9,308 nt of DNA from Verrucomicrobiota bacterium (GTDB lineage Bacteria > Verrucomicrobiota > Verrucomicrobiia > Limisphaerales > UBA9464): NCBI GenBank assembly GCA_947464705.1, contig CANHYD010000075.1, positions 1 to 9,308 of the forward strand, given 5' to 3'. Below, in pieces: positions 1-8,792 of this stretch. Position numbers and translations under genes: made by a program. Position 1 is the stretch's first letter. Each line of letters begins with the position of its first letter. Under the pieces are notes generated by a model. The model searched no databases. It was not told the DNA's origin and saw only the letters and a list, made by a program, of their open reading frames with translations.

Positions 1-2876
1 AAGAAACCCTGACCCTGGGCAGCGGCTCCTGTCGGGATTCAGCCTGGCTCCTGGTGCAGCTCTTCCGCTCGATGGGGGTGGCTGCCCGATTTGTCAGCGG
101 TTACCTCATCCAATTGGCGCCCGATCAGAAGTCGCTGGATGGCCCCAGTGGGACCGAGGTGGATTTCACCGACCTCCACGCCTGGTGTGAGGTGTACCTG
201 CCGGGCGGAGGCTGGATTGGGCTCGATCCGACTTCGGGCCTTTTGGCAGGCGAGGGGCATATTCCTCTGAGTTGCACCCCCGAACCATCCACAGCGGCTC
301 CCGTGACCGGCGGCATCGGAAAGTGCGAATCGAAGCTGCACCACGAGATGCAGGTGAGCCGGATCTACGAATCGCCTCGGGTGACCCGGCCGTATTCCGA
401 GGCGCAGTGGGCCAAGATCCAGTCCCTGGGACATCGGATCGACGAAGACCTTGTGGCCCGTGATGTCCGACTGACCATGGGCGGCGAGCCGACCTTCGTG
501 TCGGTGGACGATCCGGATGGGGATGAGTGGAATTTCACGGCGGCTTCCCCGGCCAAGCGGGTCTTGTCCGGAACTTTGCTCAAGCGTCTTCGGGCGCGGA
601 TGGCTCCGGGATCTCTGCTGCATTACGGCCAGGGCAAGTGGTATCCGGGGGAACCCCTGCCGCGTTGGGCGCTTTCAGCCTTTTGGCGCAAAGATGGAGT
701 GCCCATGTGGAAGGACGACTCCCTCATCGCGGACGAATCCAAGAACTACGGTCATGGAGCGGCGGAGGCCGGTGAGCTCATTCGACGCTTAGCCCGGAAT
801 CTGGATGCCGATCCGGCCCACGTTCTTCCAGCCTATGAGGACTTGTTCTACTACACCTGGAAGGAGCGGCGCTTGCCTTCCAACGTGTCACCCACCTCGT
901 CGCAGTGGAAAAATATTCAGGAGCGCGAGCGCCTAGCTCGTATCTTTCAACGGGGATTGGGCGAGGTTGTGGGGTACACCTTGCCGCTGGAGGTCGCGGG
1001 CACTCACGGAGGGCGCATCCAGTGGCGAAGTGGCGCCTGGTTTCTGCGGGATGGCGAAACCTTGTGGCTCATCCCCGGAGACTCGGCCATGGGCTTGCGG
1101 TTGCCGCTGGATTCGATCCCTTGGGTGGCCGACCGGGAATATCCGTGGGTTTTGCCTCAGGATCCTTCGGCCCCTCTGCCGCCATTGCCCCGGGAGTTTC
1201 CCCGCCGGGATGTCCACAGACCTGGAGGCCAAGCCTTTGTCGCAGGTGCTCCGGCGGCGCGGCCCCCGGGGACGGGACCGGGTCAACGCGCCCAAGCAGC
1301 ACTGGCTGGCCGAGACCCACGCGAGGGGCAGGCCCCAGGCCCAGGCCAGAGCGCTCCGTGGATCGTGCGAACAGCCCTCTGTGTGGAACCCCGGGACGGG
1401 CGTCTGCATGTCTTCCTGCCCCCGGTCGCCACCACCGAGGCCTATCTCGACCTGGTCTCGACCCTTGAATCGACGGTTTCAGCCATGGGAGTCCCGGTGA
1501 TCTTGGAGGGGGAGGCCCCGCCGCGTGATCCGCGGATCAACAAGTTGTCGGTGACGCCCGACCCCGGCGTGATCGAAGTCAATTTGCACCCGAGTCGGAC
1601 CTGGGAAGAACTCGTGGACCGCACCACGGTGCTCTACGAAGAAGCCCGCCAAACCCGTCTGCGGGCCGAGAAGTTCATGCTCGATGGCCGGCACAGCGGC
1701 ACGGGCGGTGGCAACCACATCATCCTCGGCGGCGAGACGCCGGGGGATTCGCCGATCTTGCGTCGCCCCGATCTGCTGAAATCGCTCCTCGGCTACTGGC
1801 AGAACCATCCCTCGCTGAGTTGGCTCTTCAGCGGCCTGTTCGTCGGTCCCACCAGCCAAGCCCCCCGTGTGGACGAGGCACGCAATGATTCCCTCTATGA
1901 ACTAGAGATCGCCTTCCGGGAACTGGATCGCCAGACGGCCTCGCACGGGCCGTCTGTGCCGCCCTGGTTGGTGGATCGGTTGTTCCGGAATTTGCTGATC
2001 GACTCCAGCGGCAACACCCACCGATCGGAGTTCAGCATCGACAAGCTGTTCGCTCCGGAGAGCGCCACCGGTCGGTTGGGATTGGTGGAGATGCGGGCCT
2101 TTGAGATGCCGCCCCATGCTCAGATGAGTCTGGCTCAGCATTTGTTGCTGCGCGGGTTGGTTTCGACCTTCTGGAAGAAGCCCTATTCCCAGAAATTGGT
2201 ACGCTGGGGTACCGACCTGCACGATCGGTGGATGCTCCCGCATTTCTGCGAGACCGATTTCCGGGAGGTGATCCGCGACCTGCGCGAGGCGGGTTATCCC
2301 TTTGAGATGGAGTGGTTTGCCCCGCAGTTCGAGTTCCGCTTTCCGCGCATCGGTGACTTCTCCCAGCGCGATGTCCGTGTGGAGATCCGCTCGGCCTTGG
2401 AACCCTGGCACGTGCTGGGTGAAGAAAACGGGGGCGGCGGGACGGTCCGGTATGTGGACAGCTCGCTGGAACGGGTCCAGGTCAAGGCGCAGGGACTCAT
2501 CGGCGACCGATTCGCGCTCACGGTCAATGGACGCCGTATGCCAATGCACTCGACGGGCACCCAAGGCGAGGCGGTGGCCGGCGTCCGGTACCGGGCCTGG
2601 CAGCCTCCGGAGTGCCTACAGCCGACCATCGGGGTTCATGCCCCGTTGACCTTCGACCTCTACGACACCTGGAACGAGCGCTCGATCGGCGGTTGCACCT
2701 ACCACGTGACCCATCCGGGCGGGCGTAATTACGAGACGTTCCCGGTCAACGCCTATGAGGCGGAGAGCCGACGTTTGGCACGGTTTTTCGCCACCGGTGC
2801 GACCCAGGGACGATTTGTGCCGATGCCCGAGCCGGTCAACGGGGACTTCCCGGTGACACTCGACTTGCGTCGCTGA
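1..2876 (+). CDS. Transglutaminase-like / DUF2126 putative amidoligase fusion protein, 5' end missing
   Basis: Partial gene: the frame is open from the window edge (first full codon at 3) to TGA at 2874-2876, giving 957 visible residues. The family is usually about 1,100, so roughly 150-170 N-terminal residues are missing. Counting from the codon at 3, a transglutaminase core comes first, with nucleophile Cys10 (GSGSCRDSAW), His59 (TDLHAWCEVY) and Asp75 (GLDPTSGLLAGEGHIP). The DUF2126 domain follows, with MGGEPTF (159-165), RTALCVEPRDGRLHVF from 456, TPDPGVIEVN (518-527), GRHSGTGGGNH (562-572) and GLVEMRAFEMPPH around Glu696. DUF2126 is classed as a putative amidoligase of the glutamine-synthetase/GCS type, so the protein may form and cleave or transfer amide bonds on a peptide substrate. 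That role comes from family analysis and has no confirmed reaction. Relatives often sit beside circularly permuted ATP-grasp and alpha-E genes, which would lie left of this window. Residues about 399-450 form a Pro/Gly/Ala-rich linker with atypical codon use, discussed separately. Confidence 0.93.
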   Translation, partial: ETLTLGSGSCRDSAWLLVQLFRSMGVAARFVSGYLIQLAPDQKSLDGPSGTEVDFTDLHAWCEVYLPGGGWIGLDPTSGLLAGEGHIPLSCTPEPSTAAPVTGGIGKCESKLHHEMQVSRIYESPRVTRPYSEAQWAKIQSLGHRIDEDLVARDVRLTMGGEPTFVSVDDPDGDEWNFTAASPAKRVLSGTLLKRLRARMAPGSLLHYGQGKWYPGEPLPRWALSAFWRKDGVPMWKDDSLIADESKNYGHGAAEAGELIRRLARNLDADPAHVLPAYEDLFYYTWKERRLPSNVSPTSSQWKNIQERERLARIFQRGLGEVVGYTLPLEVAGTHGGRIQWRSGAWFLRDGETLWLIPGDSAMGLRLPLDSIPWVADREYPWVLPQDPSAPLPPLPREFPRRDVHRPGGQAFVAGAPAARPPGTGPGQRAQAALAGRDPREGQAPGPGQSAPWIVRTALCVEPRDGRLHVFLPPVATTEAYLDLVSTLESTVSAMGVPVILEGEAPPRDPRINKLSVTPDPGVIEVNLHPSRTWEELVDRTTVLYEEARQTRLRAEKFMLDGRHSGTGGGNHIILGGETPGDSPILRRPDLLKSLLGYWQNHPSLSWLFSGLFVGPTSQAPRVDEARNDSLYELEIAFRELDRQTASHGPSVPPWLVDRLFRNLLIDSSGNTHRSEFSIDKLFAPESATGRLGLVEMRAFEMPPHAQMSLAQHLLLRGLVSTFWKKPYSQKLVRWGTDLHDRWMLPHFCETDFREVIRDLREAGYPFEMEWFAPQFEFRFPRIGDFSQRDVRVEIRSALEPWHVLGEENGGGGTVRYVDSSLERVQVKAQGLIGDRFALTVNGRRMPMHSTGTQGEAVAGVRYRAWQPPECLQPTIGVHAPLTFDLYDTWNERSIGGCTYHVTHPGGRNYETFPVNAYEAESRRLARFFATGATQGRFVPMPEPVNGDFPVTLDLRR
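1197..1352 (+). other. Linker of the amidoligase gene with out-of-frame coding signature
   Basis: Between the conserved block ending LPPLPREF and the block starting QSAPWIVRTALC, the annotated frame gives a low-complexity Pro/Gly/Ala/Arg stretch. About 28 of 48 codons end in G or C here, against about 35 of 47 in the next conserved block. The frame one base further on, from about 1195, has no stop here. It ends almost every codon in G or C (43 of 46 by my count) and reads as ordinary protein, for example MSTDLEAKPLSQVLRRRG and later NAPKQHWLAETHARG. This is the pattern expected from a one-base insertion near the CCCC at 1200-1203 balanced by a one-base loss near the GGCCCC/GGCCC/GGCC run at 1331-1347. 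Whether this is a real divergence or two sequencing or assembly errors cannot be told from one sequence. Confidence 0.5.
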
Positions 2877-4970
<2,094 letters not shown>

Positions 4971-5036
4971 AGGGGGGGGATGATATCCTCGGCGATTCCG
5001 GGAACAAGCCAGCACCCGGCCTCGAGGCGAGGCTCT

Positions 5037-5054
5037 GTGTTGTCCGTGTTGTCC
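5037..5054 (+). repeat. Perfect 9-bp tandem direct repeat in divergent intergenic region
   Basis: GTGTTGTCC occurs twice with no spacer (5037-5045 and 5046-5054), just upstream of the presumed ribosome-binding site of the methyltransferase gene. It could be a regulator-binding site or a chance slippage product; nothing else in the window repeats it that I could see. Confidence 0.6.
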
Positions 5055-5061
5055 AGTTCTT

Positions 5062-5067
5062 GAAAGG
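5062..5067 (+). promoter_or_regulatory. Probable ribosome-binding site supporting the GTG start at 5077
   Basis: GAAAGG lies nine bases before the GTG at 5077. The alternative ATG at 5098 has no purine-rich site at a suitable distance, so this motif is the main reason for preferring the earlier start. Confidence 0.35.
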
Positions 5068-5076
5068 TTCCCGCCA

Positions 5077-5898
5077 GTGGGGCCTCCTTGGGCAGTCATG
5101 GCGTCCGACCTCGACCCCTTCTATTTGAACACTCTGCGGCAATTGGTTCGCGAAGGCGTGATGGCCCCTGCGTCGAGCCTGCTGTGTGTGTGCGCCGGGG
5201 AACGGGATCACCGGACTTTGAAGGAAGCGGGGTTCCCGAATGTCACGCTGACCAACCTGGAGACGCGCTGGGAGCTGGAGAATCCGGGCACCCACAAGGT
5301 CGCCTACGGTGACGTGGAGAACCTGACCTTCCCGGACAAGGCCTTCGATTTCGTCATCGCGCACAATGGTTTGCACCACTGCGCTTCACCGCACCGCGGT
5401 CTTTTGGAGATGCACCGAGTGGCTCGAAAGGGTGTCTTGGTCTTTGAACCCCGGGATTCGTTGATCTCCCGTTGGGGGGTTCGCTTCGGATTGGGACAGG
5501 ATTACGAAACCGCTGCCGTGGCCCTGAGTTATGATCGGGTCAGTGGCGGATGGCGTAATGGTCCGGTTCCCAACTACGTGTACCGTTGGACGGAACGCGA
5601 GATCGAAAAGGTGATCCGGAGCGCGACGCCGTGGATGCTCTGCGGATTCCGCTACTTCCATGCCACGCGTCCGCCTTCTGGAGCGGCCAGTCGCCGCAAT
5701 CCGTGGATTCGATGGGGACTCCGACTGGCCATCCCCGTGGCGACGGTGCTGGGCAGACTGGTTCCGTCGCAGACCAACTGCTTTGCCTTTCTGATCACCC
5801 AGCCGCCGCCGGGGCAGGGCAGCCCTCCGTGGATTCGTTGGAATGAGGCGGAACCAACCCTGGACCCCGAGTGGGCCCGGCGTGAGTACCGCCAGTAG
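5077..5898 (+). CDS. Class I SAM-dependent methyltransferase (Methyltransf_11-like)
   Basis: 273 residues from GTG 5077, or 266 from ATG 5098. The GTG is preferred because of GAAAGG nine bases upstream. The N-terminal half is a Rossmann-type methyltransferase. The SAM loop is LLCVCAGERDHRTL (residues 35-48), unlike the usual GxGxG, and is followed by NVTLTNLE. Next come GDVENLTFPDKAFDFVIAHN, the motif-IV-type stretch, and GLHHCASPHRGLLEMHRVARKGVLVFEPRD in sections. The C-terminal third (VYRWTEREIEKVI, then an Arg-rich hydrophobic stretch) resembles methyltransferases found in bacterial polysaccharide gene clusters. It probably methylates a sugar or lipid-linked intermediate at the inner membrane, but the substrate is not readable from sequence. 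It is the first gene of a rightward run: the polymerase-like gene follows after 85 bp, with no terminator seen between. It is divergent from the DUF255 gene. Confidence 0.85.
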   Translation: MGPPWAVMASDLDPFYLNTLRQLVREGVMAPASSLLCVCAGERDHRTLKEAGFPNVTLTNLETRWELENPGTHKVAYGDVENLTFPDKAFDFVIAHNGLHHCASPHRGLLEMHRVARKGVLVFEPRDSLISRWGVRFGLGQDYETAAVALSYDRVSGGWRNGPVPNYVYRWTEREIEKVIRSATPWMLCGFRYFHATRPPSGAASRRNPWIRWGLRLAIPVATVLGRLVPSQTNCFAFLITQPPPGQGSPPWIRWNEAEPTLDPEWARREYRQ

Positions 5899-5960
5899 GA
5901 ACTGGATGGCTATTGGGATGTTCGCCGGGGCATCTGAAAAGACATTGAAGGTCGGCTCGG

Positions 5961-5968
5961 GAAGGGAG
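5961..5968 (+). promoter_or_regulatory. Purine-rich ribosome-binding-site candidate before the polymerase-like gene
   Basis: GAAGGGAG matches a Shine-Dalgarno sequence but ends 15 bases before ATG 5984, which is longer than usual. An in-frame TGA at 5975-5977 rules out any earlier start in this frame, so ATG 5984 remains the start despite the spacing. Confidence 0.35.
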
Positions 5969-5983
5969 TTCTATTGACGGCAC

Positions 5984-7579
5984 ATGGTCGCCGCTCAGGA
6001 ACAAGTCCAGAAGGCCCTCTTCGGGGTCTTCCTCATTGCCGCATTGCTGCTCTTTGCGGTTCTGCTGGGGTCCGTCCAGATCCTGGCGCTCATGGGTTTT
6101 GTCGCGGTGATATGGGCGCTGACGCTGCCCAAACACGGGACCCTGGCACTGGTCCTGGGGTCGGTGATGATCAACTCGTCGCTGTTGGTGCCCTTCGTCT
6201 CCGGCCGCCCCTTCTTCTGGGAGGCGAGCCTGATGCTGTCGATCAGTGGCCTGCCCTTGATGTTCGCCATGCGGCGCAATGCCCCAGAGTTCGGAGATCG
6301 TCTTCGGGAGTATCGATGGGTGTTCATCGGCTTGGGCGTTTTCTTTCTGGTGTTGGTGTCGCTGATCAAATTTCGCGGATTCGGATTGAACGTGCTGGGT
6401 CAAGGGCAGGTGGGTGGCCGCGCCTATGTCACCCAGTTCCTCGGACTGCTGTTCCCGATTCTGTACATGGCCGTGCCGACGACGCCCCAAATGCTGGTCC
6501 GTGTCTATGCGGCGCACTGCCTGATGAGCATGTCGTTCCTCGTGTCGGACTTTACCTTGGCGGCCGGCGGGTCCGGGCCTCTGTGGGTGTTGTTGTCGTT
6601 TTTCGGACTCTCCACCGACAGCCTTGCCTTCGAAGTCCAATCCTTGGAGGGCGGCGTTCGACGCTTTCAATCAGTGGCCTTCGTGTCGCGCGATTTGATC
6701 TACCTGATGCTGGTGATGATTCCGGCCACCCGAGCCTTGTCCCTGTCCTCCGTGACCCGGGTGCTGGTCATCCTGGGGCTTCTCGGGGGAAGCGCTTTGG
6801 GTGGTCATCGCATGTCGATGATCATCATTCCGTCGGTCATTTTGCTTTCGAGCTTGGTCCAGCGGACTCTTTCAATGGCCAAGGTGGTCGTTGCCACGAT
6901 TCTGTTGGGAGTGGCTTTGATGGTCACCTACCAGACAGCCCGTCACTTGCCCCATGCCGCACAGCGCATGTTGTCGGTGCTGCCCGGAATCGAGATCGAT
7001 CCGCTGGCCAGTGTGGATGCCGAAAACTCGACCTCCGGCCGTGCTTCGATGCGTCGCATCGCCTTCGACATCGCTCCGAACTTCCTCTGGGTCGGGCGCG
7101 GCTTGGGCTTCGTTCCGGACATCAATCACCTCTACACCCATAACGAGATCGACCAGTACGGCATGCTGGAGCAGAGCCTCGATCAGGGCATCTTTTATGC
7201 CGGCATCCCCAGCCTGCTGGTGAACCTTGGACTGCCGGGATTGGCGGGGGTGGTCACCTTTTTGGGAGCCGTGTCCCTCGTGGCCTTCCGAAATCTGCGG
7301 TCCATTTTCCAGATGGGCTGCAAATCGACCTTTGACCGCCTGGCCTGCCATGTGAGTTCGCTGTGGCTCGTGCAGTTGGTCACCTTCATGACCACCACGG
7401 GCGAGGCCGGCTTTTTCATGCAAACCTTCGGACTCCTGTCCGGGTTGGTGCTCATCACCCATTGGCATCGCAATCGGATGGTCGAGACGACCGAGCCCGA
7501 AGCGAAGACCTTCTTCAAGATTTTTGACCGGTCCCGGGCTCCGATCTCTCCGGAGGTTTCCGGGCAACCAGTGGCCTGA
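5984..7579 (+). CDS. O-antigen ligase/polymerase-like multi-spanning membrane protein
   Basis: 531 residues, ATG 5984 to TGA 7577-7579. The protein is strongly hydrophobic, with roughly ten to twelve membrane-spanning segments. Examples are residues 11-29, 31-48, 53-72, a block near 115-132, the LVMIPATRAL region, the repeated Ile/Leu/Val stretches near 265-320, and segments after 400. A long polar loop lies before the last helices. It contains SGRASMRRIAFDI, a Gly-rich VGRGLGFV and His382/His386-Asn387 (NHLYTHNEIDQYG). This arrangement (Arg-rich start, Gly-rich middle, His-Asn before the next helix) is the layout of Wzy/WaaL-type proteins (O-antigen ligase family), which join or polymerise lipid-linked glycans on the outer face of the inner membrane. 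I infer polymerase or ligase function from topology and these residues; primary similarity is weak, as is normal for the family. The charged C-terminal tail is cytoplasmic-looking. It lies 85 bp after the methyltransferase and 20 bp before a glycosyltransferase, supporting a shared surface-polysaccharide task. Confidence 0.75.
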   Translation: MVAAQEQVQKALFGVFLIAALLLFAVLLGSVQILALMGFVAVIWALTLPKHGTLALVLGSVMINSSLLVPFVSGRPFFWEASLMLSISGLPLMFAMRRNAPEFGDRLREYRWVFIGLGVFFLVLVSLIKFRGFGLNVLGQGQVGGRAYVTQFLGLLFPILYMAVPTTPQMLVRVYAAHCLMSMSFLVSDFTLAAGGSGPLWVLLSFFGLSTDSLAFEVQSLEGGVRRFQSVAFVSRDLIYLMLVMIPATRALSLSSVTRVLVILGLLGGSALGGHRMSMIIIPSVILLSSLVQRTLSMAKVVVATILLGVALMVTYQTARHLPHAAQRMLSVLPGIEIDPLASVDAENSTSGRASMRRIAFDIAPNFLWVGRGLGFVPDINHLYTHNEIDQYGMLEQSLDQGIFYAGIPSLLVNLGLPGLAGVVTFLGAVSLVAFRNLRSIFQMGCKSTFDRLACHVSSLWLVQLVTFMTTTGEAGFFMQTFGLLSGLVLITHWHRNRMVETTEPEAKTFFKIFDRSRAPISPEVSGQPVA

Positions 7580-7599
7580 TCGACCGATCGATAGGCCTC

Positions 7600-8778
7600 A
7601 TGATCGCCTCGTCCCGGTCGGAAGCGCACCGTGAAGCCTCCGGGCATCGCTCCGGTGGGCGGCCCGTTTCAGTGCTGCACCTGGTGGGTTCCACCCAGGA
7701 CGATGGAGGGATCCTGACGGTTCTTCGCCATGCACGCGACCCGGATGGGCTTTTCCGCCATGCGGTGGTGGTCCATCGGGGATTTCACGCGAAACGGCAG
7801 CCCCCGTTGGACGTGCGTGAAAGCCGCTGGCTCTTGGCCGAATCACCCAGGCATCTGTCGCTCTTTGCTCGGGCTCTGGGGGTGGTGATGGAAACCCGTC
7901 GCCGCTGCCGTGCTGAGCGCTGGGACATCGTTCACGCCCACAGCCGGGGCGGGTTTGCTGCGGCCGTGTTGTTGGCGCTGCTGCCCGGCAAGATTCCGAT
8001 CGTCTTCACCAACCATGCATTCGCCCGCCGGACGGGGCTGTACCGATGGGCTGCCGGCCGCGGCCGCCTGGCGACGGTGGTCCTGAACCCGGCGATGGCG
8101 GCCCATTACGGGCTGACGACGCAGCCGGGGCGCGTGGAGATCATTCCCGATTGTTGTTCGGACGAATTCTTTGAAGGGCCGCTGGTGCGTCCCTCGGGCC
8201 CTCGATCGCGGCTGGCCCTGGTGGGTGTGGGCAATTTGGTTCGCTGGAAGAAGTGGAATCTGGTCTTGGATGCCCTCGGCCGATTGCCTGTCCCGTTGCG
8301 TCAACGGGTCCATTTCACGCTGTGGGGGCCCACGCCGGCCGATGCGGATTCCCAGGCCTTCGCCCGCGAGTTGAAGGGGCAGGTCGGGGCCTTGGGATTG
8401 GCTCCGTATGTGAGGCTGGCGGGGCCTACCAACCGGGTCCGCGAAGCGGTCGAGGGAGCCGATGTGTTCATCATCCCTTCGACGAATGAGCCGTGCTCCG
8501 TGGCCTTGACCGAAGCCTTGGCCTTGGGGAAACCCTCCATCGCCTCGGCCAGCGGAGGCTCGGTGGATCTCGTGAAGAACGGATACAACGGTCGGCTCTT
8601 CCGTCCGGATGATCCAGAGGATCTGGCCCGGCAAATTGCGGGCCTGATTTCCGGTGATGGAACCACGGCGACGCCCGAACAAATCCGGGACAGTGCCCGT
8701 CACTACTCGGCCTCGGTGGCCTGGGGTCGATACCACGCCCTTTACCGACGGTTGCTTGCGGGGGCCCCCGCAGACTAG
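7600..8778 (+). CDS. Glycosyltransferase, GT-B fold, family 4 type
   Basis: 392 residues, ATG 7600 to TAG 8776-8778. After a ~21-residue polar leader, the first Rossmann strand SVLHLVG (24-30) leads into a glycine loop (DDGGILTVL, 34-42), typical of acceptor-side N-terminal GT-B domains. RWDIVHAHSRGG (107-118) is the common HAH motif, followed by IVFTNHAF. The C-terminal donor domain shows LVGVGNLVRWKKWNLVLDAL, the usual GT4 segment with Arg/Lys pair, then VRLAGPTNRVREAVEGADVFI. The EX7E motif is intact at Glu297 and Glu305 (NEPCSVALTEALALGKP), followed by SGGSVDLVKNGYNGRLF. It should transfer a sugar from a nucleotide donor, with retention of configuration by family precedent, to a lipid-linked acceptor at the cytoplasmic membrane face. 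The sugar is unknown. The gene starts 20 bp after the polymerase-like gene with only a weak AGG site, suggesting translational coupling or co-transcription. Confidence 0.9.
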   Translation: MIASSRSEAHREASGHRSGGRPVSVLHLVGSTQDDGGILTVLRHARDPDGLFRHAVVVHRGFHAKRQPPLDVRESRWLLAESPRHLSLFARALGVVMETRRRCRAERWDIVHAHSRGGFAAAVLLALLPGKIPIVFTNHAFARRTGLYRWAAGRGRLATVVLNPAMAAHYGLTTQPGRVEIIPDCCSDEFFEGPLVRPSGPRSRLALVGVGNLVRWKKWNLVLDALGRLPVPLRQRVHFTLWGPTPADADSQAFARELKGQVGALGLAPYVRLAGPTNRVREAVEGADVFIIPSTNEPCSVALTEALALGKPSIASASGGSVDLVKNGYNGRLFRPDDPEDLARQIAGLISGDGTTATPEQIRDSARHYSASVAWGRYHALYRRLLAGAPAD

Positions 8779-8792
8779 GCTCATGGCCCCCT

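Larger units (their letters stand above)
4971..5076. promoter_or_regulatory. Divergent intergenic region between DUF255 gene and methyltransferase gene
   Basis: These 106 bases lie between two divergent starts and must hold promoters for both the leftward DUF255 gene and the rightward polysaccharide run, unless the starts are misplaced. No convincing -35/-10 pair was found on either strand. Visible structure consists of an eight-G run (4972-4979), a perfect 10-bp palindrome GCCTCGAGGC (5019-5028) and a tandem 9-bp repeat (5037-5054). Promoter assignment is by position only. Confidence 0.4.

Noticed and set aside
4971..5099. N-terminal extension of the DUF255 protein to ATG 5099
   Set aside because: It is non-conserved and low-complexity, and it would overlap the divergent methyltransferase start; family members begin close to the NRLAAEKSPYLLQH block.
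5945..5974. Promoter-like TTGAAG and TTCTAT with an 18-base spacer before the polymerase-like gene
   Set aside because: The -10-like box would end only nine bases before the ATG and overlap the ribosome-binding region, so it is more likely chance.
5795..6670. Long open frame (291 codons) on the - strand across the methyltransferase end and polymerase-like gene
   Set aside because: The Gln/His/Arg-rich translation is typical of an antisense shadow of a hydrophobic membrane-protein gene, and it spans two genes and their gap.
5974..7143. 389-codon + strand frame starting at TTG 5974, overlapping the polymerase-like gene
   Set aside because: The translation is rich in Arg/His/Gly/Ser with no membrane segments or known motifs. 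The frame at 5984 gives a coherent membrane protein and the expected third-position G/C.
7578..7592. GATCGACCGATCGAT stretch between the polymerase-like and glycosyltransferase genes as an operator or hairpin
   Set aside because: It contains only short overlapping CGATCG/ATCGAT palindromes, too small and imperfect to support a site or terminator.
8783..8785. ATG just before the helicase GTG start
   Set aside because: It lies in a different frame whose translation lacks helicase motifs.
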